Shown: positions 18,405 through 28,378 of the stretch, one piece after another
Position numbering within the stretch: position 1 is the stretch's first letter
Layout of the letters: the number at the start of each line of letters is the position of its first letter
Assembly: GCA_032595685.2 (NCBI GenBank)
Contig: CP159373.1
Location: forward strand, 1,571,001-1,635,000
Reading direction: 5' to 3'
Source: Candidatus Electrothrix aestuarii
Lineage (GTDB): Bacteria > Desulfobacterota > Desulfobulbia > Desulfobulbales > Desulfobulbaceae
DNA: 64,000 nt
Notes under the pieces: model-generated
The model's database searches: none
Told to the model about the DNA's origin: nothing
Seen by the model: the letters and a program-made list of their open reading frames with translations, nothing else
Position numbers and translations under genes: made by a program

Positions 18405-20839
18405 GAAAGTTCTCCTGAAAAAGAAAGGTTAGAGGATTGCTGCGATGGATGGACAAGCATCATAAGGGCCGGGGCAATAAGATAATCTGCCAACAGGGCT
18501 ATAATAAGGGTAAATCCTGTCAACCAGCCAAAGTTGAACAGATTATTCATGGATGAACACATAAGAACAAAAAAGCCGATCGAAAGGACACAGGTGGTTA
18601 TGAGCATGGCCCGTCCTGTACTGCACAGAGTGTCCATAACAGCCTGCTTGGCATCACCACCTTGTTTATAATATCGCTGGAAGTTATGCATGAAATGGAT
18701 GGTATCGTCCACGGCCAGACCAATGGATATACTCCCCACCAACATGGTGAACAGGTCCATAGTGACATGAAACCAGCCCATGATACCCAAGGTCAGACAG
18801 ATGGGAAACAGGTTGGGAATCATGCTGAGAAGTCCGGTACGCAGCTTACCAATCAAGCTAATCATCAGCACGGTGATTACAATAAAAGCAATCATGTAAC
18901 TTTCGGCCATTGTGTCAACAACTTGAGCCATAGTTTGAGATATAATAGAACTCAAACCGGTGATGGTTATCTGGAGTTCTGGAAATGTTTGCTGAAAATG
19001 CTTGTTAACAGCCTGCAAAAAATCTGTATACGCCACTGCATCGCGGTAGGGTACTTTGACCGTGAACCGTGCTTTGGAAAATTGACTATCTGTCACGTCT
19101 TCCAAGTCGTCTGAGCCACTGTTTTCAAAGAGAAGAAACTCCTGAGGAATAAGCGCGGGATCATCCGGCACCTTATAGAACTCCGGTCTGTTCTCGTTCA
19201 GGGCCTGATGAATTTCTTTCAGGATGGTAGTGATGCTCCAGGCCTTGCCAGCAAATATCTCTCCCTTCTTCAGCTGCTCCATATATTGCACAGAGCTGTC
19301 GATCCGCCGGAGGAGATCCGGATCATAGAGCCCATTGACCTTGCCCGTATCCAGGATAATCTCCAACGAGATAGACCCACGCATCTCTTCATCAATGGTC
19401 TCTGAAGCAATACGAATCGGCGAGTCTTTCGGGTACCAGCCAACAATATAATGAGAGAATGTAATCCTGGTCATGCCGATGATGGAGACAAGAAAGATCA
19501 ACACCGTAGCTGCCAGAATACTCTTAGGATACTGGATGGCAAAATGGCCGAAGGCCGATAAAACCTTGTCGAGCCACGTTCCCTTGCGCTCTTTCTTCTT
19601 TTCCAGACCTTGTTTCAAGGAAATCAGGGCAAGTAGACTTGGTAAAAGGACGATGGTGTACAGCAGCGCCAGCATGACACCGCTGGCAGCATAGATGCCC
19701 AGGTCCGCAATAGGGGCGATATCAGCAGAGGCAAAGGAAAGGAGGCCACCGGCTGTCGTCACGGAGGTCATGAGTACAGCAAGCCCGGAATGGCCGATGG
19801 CATAGACCACAGCTTCTTCCTTATCCCAGCCATTATGGCGGAGCCGGTGAAAAAAAATCGCAAGTATATGGACCGAGTCTCCGACGCCGACAGCCAGCAA
19901 AAATGATGGCATAATCTGGGTGGGCATTTTTAACGGTGTGCCACAAGCCGCCATCAGGCCCATAGTGGAAAGGAGTGAGATAAGGACAATAAGCAGGGGC
20001 AGGAAGACAGCTGAAGCACGGCGAAACATCAAAAAAAGGAAAGTCGCGATAACCATGCCAACCAAGACCATGAATTTCAGCATACTTTCTGTCATGGCTT
20101 TCTTAAGAAAGTCGGTTACCACAGGTCCGCCAGCAACATAGATCTCAAAATCCGGGGAACGATAAGTATCAGCGATGCGAGTCACAGCCTCAACCGCCTC
20201 CCCTTTTTCCTCATCAGTAAGAAAGAGTCGCGCCTCCTGCGGGTTGCCATCAGCTTCTTCTGTAAAACCAGCCAGCACATCCTCAGGTTCTTCTCCCTGG
20301 GAAGTATAGGCCTGCATTTGCAGGACGATACCGGTGAAATCCCCTTTTTCAGAGATGATTAAATTTTTATAGAGGGAATTGGTCAAGGCCCGCTCTTTGA
20401 TGGTGGCCAGTTCTTCCGGGCTTTCCGGCCAGTGTTCCAACAGGTCCTCAACAATCAGTCGGTCTCCCTCTCCCCTGGTGCTTCGGGCATTAATCAGACT
20501 GCTGATATCATCCACGTAGGGAACAGTATCCCGCAATTCCACATGCAGTTTCTTTAACTCCTGTAAGAATTCAGGAGCAAAGACATCCTTGCCTTTGATG
20601 GCAATAATGACCATCTCGGTATTACCGAACTGCGCACGGAAATCATTATAGGTCAATAAGGCAGGATCTTGTTCGTGGAGAAAGCCCTCTGCGGAGGTAT
20701 CTAAAGTAAGCTTTGGCAGCTGAGAGAGTAATCCCCCGGTAAAAACGGTTAAAACCAGCAGGGTGATGAGGTTATGTCGAAAAAACAGACGGGCGGCAGC
20801 AGCAAATTGTTCTTCAATACGGTCTTTGACATGGTGCAT
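18401..20839 (-). CDS. MMPL-type RND transporter (copy B)
   Basis: 812 residues. Twelve predicted membrane helices arranged as two MMPL/SSD-like halves, each preceded by a large periplasmic loop. Conserved features include FGNTEMVIIAIKG, the sterol-sensing-like LLAVGVGDSVHIL in the first half and GLAVDDTIHFMHNF in the second; the two Asp pairs in helices 4 and 10 are the proton-relay positions of this family. Exports hydrophobic compounds or lipids. Closely similar along its whole length to the upstream copy, so a tandem duplication. Confidence 0.93.
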   Translation of the reverse strand: MHHVKDRIEEQFAAAARLFFRHNLITLLVLTVFTGGLLSQLPKLTLDTSAEGFLHEQDPALLTYNDFRAQFGNTEMVIIAIKGKDVFAPEFLQELKKLHVELRDTVPYVDDISSLINARSTRGEGDRLIVEDLLEHWPESPEELATIKERALTNSLYKNLIISEKGDFTGIVLQMQAYTSQGEEPEDVLAGFTEEADGNPQEARLFLTDEEKGEAVEAVTRIADTYRSPDFEIYVAGGPVVTDFLKKAMTESMLKFMVLVGMVIATFLFLMFRRASAVFLPLLIVLISLLSTMGLMAACGTPLKMPTQIMPSFLLAVGVGDSVHILAIFFHRLRHNGWDKEEAVVYAIGHSGLAVLMTSVTTAGGLLSFASADIAPIADLGIYAASGVMLALLYTIVLLPSLLALISLKQGLEKKKERKGTWLDKVLSAFGHFAIQYPKSILAATVLIFLVSIIGMTRITFSHYIVGWYPKDSPIRIASETIDEEMRGSISLEIILDTGKVNGLYDPDLLRRIDSSVQYMEQLKKGEIFAGKAWSITTILKEIHQALNENRPEFYKVPDDPALIPQEFLLFENSGSDDLEDVTDSQFSKARFTVKVPYRDAVAYTDFLQAVNKHFQQTFPELQITITGLSSIISQTMAQVVDTMAESYMIAFIVITVLMISLIGKLRTGLLSMIPNLFPICLTLGIMGWFHVTMDLFTMLVGSISIGLAVDDTIHFMHNFQRYYKQGGDAKQAVMDTLCSTGRAMLITTCVLSIGFFVLMCSSMNNLFNFGWLTGFTLIIALLADYLIAPALMMLVHPSQQSSNLSFSGELS

Positions 20840-20899
20840 ATAGAGATTACCTCAAATGACAGGACCCTTTGCTGTGGACAAAGGGGTACTTCTGTTTAC

Positions 20900-23329
20900 C
20901 TACGCATTGACAGCGGCTGGCTTCGCTTGATTCACCAGCACCATCAGGGCCGGGGCAATGAAATAATCGGCCAACAGGGCCATGATAATGGTAAAACCGG
21001 TCAACCAACCAAAATTAAAGAGGTTGTTCATGTTGGCAAACATGAAAATAAAAAATCCCACAGACAAAACACAGGTGGTAATCAACATGGCCCGGCCAGT
21101 ACTGTGCAGGGTTTCCATGACCGCCTGTTTGGCATCACCGCTTTGCTCAAAATAGCGACGAAAATTATGCATAAAGTGGATGGTATCATCGACGGCCAGA
21201 CCAATGGAGATACTTCCCACCAACATGGTGAACAGGTCCAGGGGTACCTGAAACCAGCCCATCACGCCCAGCGTCAGCATAATGGGGAAGAGGTTGGGAA
21301 CCATGCTCAGGATGCCGGTGCGCAACTTACCGATGAGCAAAATCATCAAGACAGTAATGACAATGAGCGCAATGGTGTAGCTCTTGGCCATACTGCGAAT
21401 TACCCGGGCCATGGTCTGAAAAAGGATAGACGTCATACCGGTGGTGGTGATCTTCAGCTCAGGAAAGGTTTGGGCGAAATGTTCATTAATGGTCTGAATA
21501 AAATCAGTATAGGCTATCGCATCCTGGAACGGCACCTTGATGGTGAAGCGAACCTTGGAAAATTGGCTGTCCGTCACATCTTCCAGATCATCGGAACCGC
21601 TATTTTCAAACAAGAGAAATTCTTGGGGAATCAGCTGGGGATTATCTGGAATCTTGTAGAATTCTGCTCTGTTTTCATTCAAGGCCTGGTGGATTTCTTT
21701 GAGAATAGTGGTGATACTCCAGGCTTTACCAGCAAAGATTTCCCCTTCCTGTACCTGCTCCACATACGTGACCGAACTATCTATGCGTTGCAGAAGGTCC
21801 CGGTCATACAATCCATTGACCTTGCCTGTATCCAGGACAATTTCCAGGGCGATGGACCCCCTCATCTCCTCATCAATGGTTTCTGAGGCAATACGAATAG
21901 ACGAGTCCTTTTTATACCAGCGGACAATATCATGGGAGAATTTGATTCGGGTAATGCCTATGATGGATACTATAAAAATCAGGGCGGTGATTGCCAGGAT
22001 TGCCTTGGGATTGCCGGTAGCAAAATGGCCGATTGAGGACAGAATGCCATCAAGCCGGGAGGTACCCTTCATTTTATGCGTTTCTTTTTTCTTTTTTTCT
22101 TTCAGCGGAATAAGAGCAAGGAGTGAGGGCAAGAGAAGAAGGGTGTAGAGTAAGGCCAACATGACTCCGGCAGCAGCATAGACCCCCAAATCAGCAATAG
22201 GTGCGACGTCAGCGGTGGAAAAGGAGAGCAGACCACCTGCTGTGGTTAATGAAGTCATGAATACAGCAAGCCCGGAATGACCGATGGCGTATTCCACGGC
22301 CTCTGCCTTATCCCAGGAATTATGGCGGAGGCGGTGAAAAAATATCGCCAGGATATGGACAGAATCACCCACACCGACGGCCAGAAGAAAAGAGGGAAGG
22401 ATCTGGGTGGGCAACTTGATCGGTGTCCCGCAGGCAGCCATCAGCCCCAAGGTGGAGAGAAGAGAAAGAATAACCACAAAAAGCGGCAGAAAAACCGCTG
22501 AAGCCCGGCGGAACATAAGAAAGAGAAAGATGCCAATGGTCAGGATGGCCAGTATCATGAACTTCCGCATATTCTTCATCATGGCCTTCTTCAGGAAATC
22601 TGTCACCACTGGACCACCGGCAACATAGATTTCAAAGTCCGGGCCACGGTAGTTTTCCACAATGCGGGTTACCGCCTGAACCACCTCACCGTTTTCCGCA
22701 TCCGTGAGATAAACCCTTTCTTTCTGCTCAGTGCTGTCGCTCTCCTCAGTAAAACCAGCTAGGACATCATCGACACCTCCTTCTCCCTGCGAAGAATAGG
22801 CCTGCATCTGCAAGACGATGGCTGTGAAATCGCCCTGTTCTGAAATCAGGAGATTTTTATAGAGCGGATTGGTCACGGCCCGTTCCTTTACCGCAGCCAG
22901 TTCCTCTGGAGTTTCCGGCCAGTGTTCCAGTAGGTCCTCAACAATGAGTTGGTCCCCCTCTCCCCGGGTGTTCCGGGCATTGATCAGGCTGTTAATATCA
23001 TCCAGATAAGGGACATTATCGCGCAGCTCCACATGCATCTTCTTCAGCTTTTGCAAAAACTCCGGCGCAAAGATGTCCTTTCCTTTGACCGCGACAATGA
23101 CCATCTCCGTATTACCGAACTGATCGCGAAAATCATTATAGGCAAGTAAGGCGGGGTCTTGCTCGTGGAGAAAGCCTTCGGTGGAGGTGTCCAAGGTGAG
23201 CTTGGGGAGCTGCGATAGGAGCCCACCAACAAACACGGTGAGCAGGAGCAAGGTGAGAATATTATGCCGATACAACAGACGCCCTGCTGCGGCAAACCTC
23301 TTCTCTATACGGTCTCTGATACGACTCAT
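20900..23329 (-). CDS. MMPL-type RND transporter (copy A)
   Basis: 809 residues, same architecture as the downstream copy, with LLAVGVGDSVHIL and GLAVDDTIHFMHNF conserved. The greatest differences lie in the cytoplasmic linker near residue 410 (KEKKKKETHKMKG) and in parts of the periplasmic loops. It follows the MarR gene by about 25 nt and precedes copy B by 60 nt. Two diverged pumps kept side by side suggest either a heterotrimer or two related substrates. Confidence 0.93.
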   Translation of the reverse strand: MSRIRDRIEKRFAAAGRLLYRHNILTLLLLTVFVGGLLSQLPKLTLDTSTEGFLHEQDPALLAYNDFRDQFGNTEMVIVAVKGKDIFAPEFLQKLKKMHVELRDNVPYLDDINSLINARNTRGEGDQLIVEDLLEHWPETPEELAAVKERAVTNPLYKNLLISEQGDFTAIVLQMQAYSSQGEGGVDDVLAGFTEESDSTEQKERVYLTDAENGEVVQAVTRIVENYRGPDFEIYVAGGPVVTDFLKKAMMKNMRKFMILAILTIGIFLFLMFRRASAVFLPLFVVILSLLSTLGLMAACGTPIKLPTQILPSFLLAVGVGDSVHILAIFFHRLRHNSWDKAEAVEYAIGHSGLAVFMTSLTTAGGLLSFSTADVAPIADLGVYAAAGVMLALLYTLLLLPSLLALIPLKEKKKKETHKMKGTSRLDGILSSIGHFATGNPKAILAITALIFIVSIIGITRIKFSHDIVRWYKKDSSIRIASETIDEEMRGSIALEIVLDTGKVNGLYDRDLLQRIDSSVTYVEQVQEGEIFAGKAWSITTILKEIHQALNENRAEFYKIPDNPQLIPQEFLLFENSGSDDLEDVTDSQFSKVRFTIKVPFQDAIAYTDFIQTINEHFAQTFPELKITTTGMTSILFQTMARVIRSMAKSYTIALIVITVLMILLIGKLRTGILSMVPNLFPIMLTLGVMGWFQVPLDLFTMLVGSISIGLAVDDTIHFMHNFRRYFEQSGDAKQAVMETLHSTGRAMLITTCVLSVGFFIFMFANMNNLFNFGWLTGFTIIMALLADYFIAPALMVLVNQAKPAAVNA

Positions 23330-23353
23330 CGGGAATTCCTCCAGAACAGATAA

Positions 23354-23782
23354 TTATCTTTCTAAGTTAGTGCGAATTTTTTGCAGGACCTTCTTGACGG
23401 TCTCCAGCTCTTCTTTGCTGATCCCTTGGTATGCCTGGTCAAGAACTTCCCGACCAGCGGCAGATATCTCCTGCCAGGTTCCAGCAGCTTTTTCAGTAGG
23501 GATGATCATCTTGACGCGCTGGTCTTCCGGGGCACGCTCTCGTCGCACCCACTCATCCCGTTCCATCCGATCAATGAGGCGGGCAGTGGTTGCACCGGTA
23601 ACGGCAAGGCGATCAGCCAGTTCAGACTGGGAGAGTGGACCCAAGGCGGTGAGGTTCGCCAGCGCGAGAAATTGACTCGGGCTGATATCTGTGCCTTTGA
23701 GCTTTTCGCCCAGCACACCAAGAAAAGCCTTCACCGTGAGGTTACAGTGAAAGCCCATGCTTTCATAGGGATCAAGTTGCAA
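23354..23782 (-). CDS. MarR family transcriptional regulator
   Basis: 142 residues. Winged-helix DNA-binding core with LSQSELADRLAVTGATTARLIDR-type sequence, followed by the wing (DQRVKMIIPTEK). The start is a TTG giving MQLDPYESMGFHC, an N-terminus usual for this subgroup; an ATG 8 codons later is the alternative. First gene of the marR-mmpL-mmpL-lolA-like operon, so it very likely represses the pumps until a lipophilic ligand binds. Confidence 0.88.
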   Translation of the reverse strand: MQLDPYESMGFHCNLTVKAFLGVLGEKLKGTDISPSQFLALANLTALGPLSQSELADRLAVTGATTARLIDRMERDEWVRRERAPEDQRVKMIIPTEKAAGTWQEISAAGREVLDQAYQGISKEELETVKKVLQKIRTNLER

Positions 23783-23821
23783 GGGACTCTTGTTGTTTGA
23801 AGAAATGAGATACAGGATTAC

Positions 23822-23833
23822 TTAGTAAGCTAA
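23822..23833. promoter_or_regulatory. Candidate MarR operator
   Basis: ttag-taag-ctaa is an imperfectly extended inverted repeat about 40 nt before the marR start, in the A+T-rich gap to the divergent DUF3786 gene. Position and symmetry fit autoregulation by a MarR dimer, but no experimental consensus can be checked here. Confidence 0.3.
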
Positions 23834-23988
23834 CTATTTTTCTAAAATGATGTCAAGAGGTGATTTTTCTTCTCCACGCTTTTCTCAATTCCCAGCAAAA
23901 AAGGACATCTTTTGAACCTCGATTATTGCCGGATGCTCTTGATTCTGTTCTAATCAGGACAAAACAATCTATCCTGAGGAAAGAAGCC

Positions 23989-24798
23989 ATGAAGATCAAA
24001 AATCCCCTGGAACTCTATAAACACCTGGACCAATCCAACTGCCGCCGCTGCATGCTCCCCTCCTGCATGGCCTTTTCCGTTGCCGTTATTCAGGGCCAGA
24101 AGAAACTCAGCGACTGCCCCCTGCTGAGTGAGGAGAGAATCAACGAGCTTTCCGGCGGTATCGTGCAAAAGAAATCTATGAGCGAGGAGCAGGAGGTTCA
24201 TCTCGACCGCTTACGGCAGGAACTGAATCAGCAAGACCTCCGGGAAATCGCCCGGCGGCTGGACCTTCCCTTAAAAAATGGGAGCGTGGGCGTGAAATGT
24301 CTGGGCAAGCACTTCTGGATTAATGGGCAAGGAGAGATGGTGTCTGAATGTCACCGGAATAACTGGGTCCATATCCCTGTGCTCCATTACCTTCTCCAAA
24401 GCAAGGGACGGCAGCCCATCGGAAAATGGATCACCTTTAGTGATATTGAAAATTCTGGAGGGAAAGAGGCCTTTTTCGCCCACCGCTGTGAGCAGGAAAT
24501 GGGCCGTCTGGCTGAGGAACACACCGAGGTCTTTTATGAAATCCTCGACCTCTTTGAAGTCGAGGAAATTGAGGATCTCCAGGGAAAAATCGATGCGGAT
24601 AAATCCTTTATCCTCCTCCCTCTTCCCGGTGTTCCCTTTCTGATTAATTACTGGGAGCCCGAGGATGCCTTTCCGGCCAAGCTGAATATCCTCTTTGATA
24701 TGACGGTCTCGGAGAACTGCAATGTGGAGTCCATCTATACCCTGGGACGGGGTATGGTGGAGATGTTTGAACAATTGATTCTGCGACACAGCTTATAA
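23989..24798 (+). CDS. DUF3786 protein with N-terminal Fe-S cluster motif
   Basis: Start set at ATG 23989 (GAGGAAAG upstream), 269 residues; the longer open frame upstream has no ribosome binding site. The N-terminus holds CRRCMLPSC and a later SDCP, the four-cysteine 4Fe-4S pattern seen in CoFeSP-type small domains. The rest is the DUF3786 domain (WVHIPVLHYLL, LPLPGVPFLINYWEPEDAFPAKL). DUF3786 occurs mostly in anaerobes and is often linked to corrinoid or C1 metabolism; the exact role is unknown. Confidence 0.82.
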   Translation: MKIKNPLELYKHLDQSNCRRCMLPSCMAFSVAVIQGQKKLSDCPLLSEERINELSGGIVQKKSMSEEQEVHLDRLRQELNQQDLREIARRLDLPLKNGSVGVKCLGKHFWINGQGEMVSECHRNNWVHIPVLHYLLQSKGRQPIGKWITFSDIENSGGKEAFFAHRCEQEMGRLAEEHTEVFYEILDLFEVEEIEDLQGKIDADKSFILLPLPGVPFLINYWEPEDAFPAKLNILFDMTVSENCNVESIYTLGRGMVEMFEQLILRHSL

Positions 24799-24800
24799 TA

Positions 24801-24866
24801 AAAAGGGGACAGATTTGTCATATTTTTACCCTTCACGCAGGATACCTCTAAAATCTGTCCCCTTTT
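24801..24866. terminator. Long inverted repeat with GGGGACAGATTT arms (bidirectional terminator, REP-like)
   Basis: A 16-bp perfect inverted repeat (aaaaggggacagattt / aaatctgtcccctttt) with a 34-nt loop fills the gap between two convergent genes. The A/T tails make it a terminator on both strands. Arms with GGGGACAGATTT are widespread in bacterial intergenic REP-like or transposon-derived palindromes. Confidence 0.65.
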
Positions 24867-24873
24867 TTAAAGA

Positions 24874-26520
24874 TCAACCCAGCAAACAGGTCTTGCGCTT
24901 CAGCTCCTCAATCAACACAGACTCATTTTCCGCGTAATCTATAGGTAAGTCGATGAGATGTACGCCAGGAGTATTCATACAATGTTCCAGCACCTCAGCC
25001 AGATGCTCCTGGTCTTTCACTCGGTAGCCCTTGGCTCCGTAGCTCTCCGCATATTTGACAAAATCCGGATTGCCGAAATCAAGACCAAAGTTAGGCAGCC
25101 CCATCCCTCCCTGCTTCCACTTGATCATACCGAAACCGTCGTCACGGAGCAGCAGGATGGTCAGGTCCAGCTTTAATCGGATAGCGGTTTCCAGCTCCTG
25201 GGAATTCATCATAAATCCGCCATCACCACAGACAGCCACCACCTTCTTTTCCGGCAAGATTATCTTAGCGGCAATAGCCACCGGCAAACCAGCGCCCATC
25301 GTGGCTAAGGCATTATCCAGCAACACGGAATGCGAATTTATGGAACGATAATTACGGGCGAACCATATCTTGTACATCCCATTATCCAAGGAAAGGACAG
25401 AATCCTTTACCATAAGCCGCCGCAACGCCCTTGTCAGTTGTTGTGGAGTATAGGGAAAAGTCGGAGGCACAGCACGCTCATAGACATTCTTATCAACCTC
25501 ATTCTTCAGAAGATTAAAATATCCATCTCCGGCCAGAGAATTGGGGACAACAAGCGTGGCGAGGCGCTGCATGGAATCAGCAATATCACCGATTACCTCG
25601 TGCTGAGGAAAATAAACCTCATCGAAAACAGCATGGAAATAGCTGAGATGAATAACCACAGGCCCTTCTCGACGCATAAAGAAAGGCGGTTTCTCAACCA
25701 CATCATGCCCGACATTAAGAATAACATCTGCCTTACTAATGGCGCAGTGGAGATAATCATGGTCAGACAGGGCCGCAGTGCCCAGGCAACGGGGATGGAA
25801 CTCATTGGCTGCCCCTTTCCCCATCTGGGTAGAGAAAAAGTGAATCCCGGTCTGCTCAATAAAATATTCAAGCGCCGGGCTCACCTCTTGGTGACGATTA
25901 CTGGCTGCTGCAATCAATAGGAGAGGATTTTTCGCCCGCTTGATAATCTCCGCCGCCTCTTTCAGAGAATCATGAGAGGCCTGCTTTTTCTGCAACGGAG
26001 TAACAGGAAAGGGAATAACTTTGGTCTCCTCATCAGCGATGTCTTCTGGAAGCTCCAAATGAACTGGCCCGGATTTTTCCTGCATCGCCACCCGAAAGGA
26101 CTCGCGCACCAGCGTAGCAATGGAATCTGCGCCAACGATCTGGCGGGTCATCTTGGTGATCGGGGCCATCATGGAGACCACGTTAATGATCTGAAAACGC
26201 CCCTGCTTGGAGCTCTTGATCGGCTTCTGTCCGGTGATGAACAGACAGGGCATGCCGCCCAGAAAGGCATAGGAAACGCTGGTAACAAAGTTGGTCGCTC
26301 CCGGCCCAAGAGTGGCAAGGCAAACACCAGGTTTTCCGGTGAGCCGACCATAGGTGGCGGCCATAAAACCGGCAGCCTGTTCATGCCTGGTGAGAATAAG
26401 CTTAATAGAGGAGGTTCGTAAGGCCTCCAGAAAAGCAAGATTTTCTTCGCCTGGAATACCGAAGATGTATTCAACTCCTTCATTCTCAAGGCATTTGACC
26501 ATGAGTTCTGCGCCGTTCAT
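24874..26520 (-). CDS. Thiamine-diphosphate enzyme, acetolactate synthase large-subunit-like
   Basis: 548 residues. N-terminal ThDP domain with the catalytic Glu in LTRHEQAAGFMAATYGR, central FAD/nucleotide-type domain, and C-terminal ThDP-binding GDGGFMMNSQELETA ... DDGFG motif. Length and motifs fit acetolactate synthase large subunits, especially the catabolic AlsS-type that need no regulatory subunit; none is adjacent. Condenses two pyruvates to acetolactate if the assignment holds. A related oxo-acid decarboxylase cannot be excluded. Monocistronic. Confidence 0.82.
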   Translation of the reverse strand: MNGAELMVKCLENEGVEYIFGIPGEENLAFLEALRTSSIKLILTRHEQAAGFMAATYGRLTGKPGVCLATLGPGATNFVTSVSYAFLGGMPCLFITGQKPIKSSKQGRFQIINVVSMMAPITKMTRQIVGADSIATLVRESFRVAMQEKSGPVHLELPEDIADEETKVIPFPVTPLQKKQASHDSLKEAAEIIKRAKNPLLLIAAASNRHQEVSPALEYFIEQTGIHFFSTQMGKGAANEFHPRCLGTAALSDHDYLHCAISKADVILNVGHDVVEKPPFFMRREGPVVIHLSYFHAVFDEVYFPQHEVIGDIADSMQRLATLVVPNSLAGDGYFNLLKNEVDKNVYERAVPPTFPYTPQQLTRALRRLMVKDSVLSLDNGMYKIWFARNYRSINSHSVLLDNALATMGAGLPVAIAAKIILPEKKVVAVCGDGGFMMNSQELETAIRLKLDLTILLLRDDGFGMIKWKQGGMGLPNFGLDFGNPDFVKYAESYGAKGYRVKDQEHLAEVLEHCMNTPGVHLIDLPIDYAENESVLIEELKRKTCLLG

Positions 26521-26661
26521 TCTACATCTTCTCCATGATAATAGTGTAAGATAAAAGAAAAAAGGGGGAGAGCTGCCGAGAGAGCCACGGAAACGAATTT
26601 GTCAGAGAAAAATACGCGCTACGAGCGAAGAGAACTAGCTGACCTTCTCGACCCTGCGTAT

Positions 26662-26973
26662 TTAATGATTTACAAAAGCGTTAGGACTATTCATTGCCTG
26701 ACAGTACTCCTTAACTAATTTGAGACGATCAGGAAGTGGTACTCGGAAGTACATAGGGCTTTGCATAAGAATATGTACAGCATAACGAAAATTCATTGTA
26801 GCACCTCTACCTTGTCTAACGTCCTTTTTTGCAAGATAAAGACCAAATCCCAAAGCATTTTTTCCTACGATGCTTTTGTTCTTTGCCACAACCAAAGCTC
26901 TATCGGAACAACAGGTCTTTTCACGCCATTTACCTCTGAGGCGGCATGAAGTTCCCCTCAAATAACGATACAT
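26662..26973 (-). CDS. Small basic hypothetical protein
   Basis: 103 residues from the ATG at 26973 (MYRYLRG); the open frame extends 20 codons further without a better start. Basic N-terminal half, then GATMNFRYAVHILMQSP and a charged helix. No signal peptide, membrane segment or known motif. No close neighbour on the same strand. Coding status rests on length and protein-like composition only. Confidence 0.4.
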   Translation of the reverse strand: MYRYLRGTSCRLRGKWREKTCCSDRALVVAKNKSIVGKNALGFGLYLAKKDVRQGRGATMNFRYAVHILMQSPMYFRVPLPDRLKLVKEYCQAMNSPNAFVNH

Positions 26974-27173
26974 TTTTACGCTCTTCTCGCGACACTGCAT
27001 CATGCCAGCAGAGAAACATAGTACACAGCCCATTATCCCTTGTCAAGATTCAGCCGGTTTTCCCGATACGCCACAAAGGCAAGAAGCGACTTTACGAACA
27101 ATAAGGCAATCTATTATACTATAAAAAACAATCTCGGCATTTTTGCATAATTTTTTTATAAGGGATCAATACC

Positions 27174-28274
27174 TTGAAGCAGCAACCGCTTATCCTGCAT
27201 ACAGACTGGTCACGCTCTTGGGGCGGCCAGGAAATACGTACACTTACTGAGTTACGAGAGCTAAAAAAAATAGGATTCCGAGTCGGAATGGTTGTTCGCG
27301 AGGGAGCTGAACTTGCCTGTCGCGGAAAGGCGGAGGGTATTCCAGTCCATTATATAGACTTTTCGTCCAAGTTCAACCTTGCTGCCTGGTGGGATATTTA
27401 CAAGCTGATTCGCCGCCTGCAACCGGCAGTCATTAATACCCATTCCTCAGAAGACTCCTGGATGGCCGGTTGCCTGGCGAGGCTCTGTCGCGTCCCCCTG
27501 GTAATAAAAACCCGGCATGTGCTGGCCCCTATCTCTTCCTCCTTCAGCTATAATGCCTTTGCCAATGTTATCTTTGCCTGTAGCGAATCAATTGCCAAAC
27601 AGCTGGAGGAGCAAAAGGTAGAAAAAGAAAAAATCGTTGTGCAGTCTACAGGTGTTGCTGAAGAACGCTTCCGATTTTCCGCGCAAAATCGCAAGGAGAT
27701 CCGTGCGCAATACGGCCTGAGTGATGAAGATATTCTGGTAGGGAATATTTCTTTTTTACGAGAATATAAGGGGCATAAATTTATTATCCAAACGGCAGCA
27801 AGTATGCCGAAACAATATAAATTCATGTTTGTTGGAGGGGGCGATGATCGTCCCCTTCTGGAAAAAGAGATTGCCGAGGCAGGCGTTGCCGACCGCTTCA
27901 TCCTTACCGGTCATCGGGAGGACCCAGAACGCTACTTCTCTGCCCTGGATATTATCTTTTTTTCCTCCTACGGAACCGAGGGGGTCTCTCAATCCTTTAT
28001 CCAGGGACTTCTTTATGGTATTCCCCTGCTGGTCTGCCGTACCCCCTCCCTTCTTGAACCCCTGGAATTTGTCCAGCATTACAGAACGGTTGATTATAAC
28101 GATCTGGAAACAGCCAAGACAGGTCTCCTGGAACTCGCAGAGCATCTCCAGAGAGATGAAGCAATGATTGAGCGGCAACGACAAAATATCGCAGGAAAAT
28201 ATGGCCTCAAGGCCATGATAAAAAATATCCTGCGAGTGTATGCGGATTATGGTATTACGATGAAGGAAGAGTAA
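27174..28274 (+). CDS. Glycosyltransferase family 4
   Basis: 366 residues from a TTG with AAGGGA upstream. GT-B fold: N-terminal LHTDWSRSWGGQEIRTL with the glycine loop, and C-terminal VGNISFLREYKGHKFII, GGGDDRPLLEKEI and the E-x7-E-type acceptor/donor region TEGVSQSFIQGLLYGIPLL. Transfers a sugar to a lipid-linked or cell-surface acceptor, probably in LPS-core or exopolysaccharide assembly. No other glycan genes are adjacent. Confidence 0.87.
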   Translation: MKQQPLILHTDWSRSWGGQEIRTLTELRELKKIGFRVGMVVREGAELACRGKAEGIPVHYIDFSSKFNLAAWWDIYKLIRRLQPAVINTHSSEDSWMAGCLARLCRVPLVIKTRHVLAPISSSFSYNAFANVIFACSESIAKQLEEQKVEKEKIVVQSTGVAEERFRFSAQNRKEIRAQYGLSDEDILVGNISFLREYKGHKFIIQTAASMPKQYKFMFVGGGDDRPLLEKEIAEAGVADRFILTGHREDPERYFSALDIIFFSSYGTEGVSQSFIQGLLYGIPLLVCRTPSLLEPLEFVQHYRTVDYNDLETAKTGLLELAEHLQRDEAMIERQRQNIAGKYGLKAMIKNILRVYADYGITMKEE

Positions 28275-28378
28275 GCATTTTTAGCTCTCTTCCCCCTCAT
28301 ATAGCGCTGTGTTACAAAGGTGTTACCAAACCACCACTCGACCAGAAAGGCGGAAGAGAAAGAACCTCAATTAGAACA

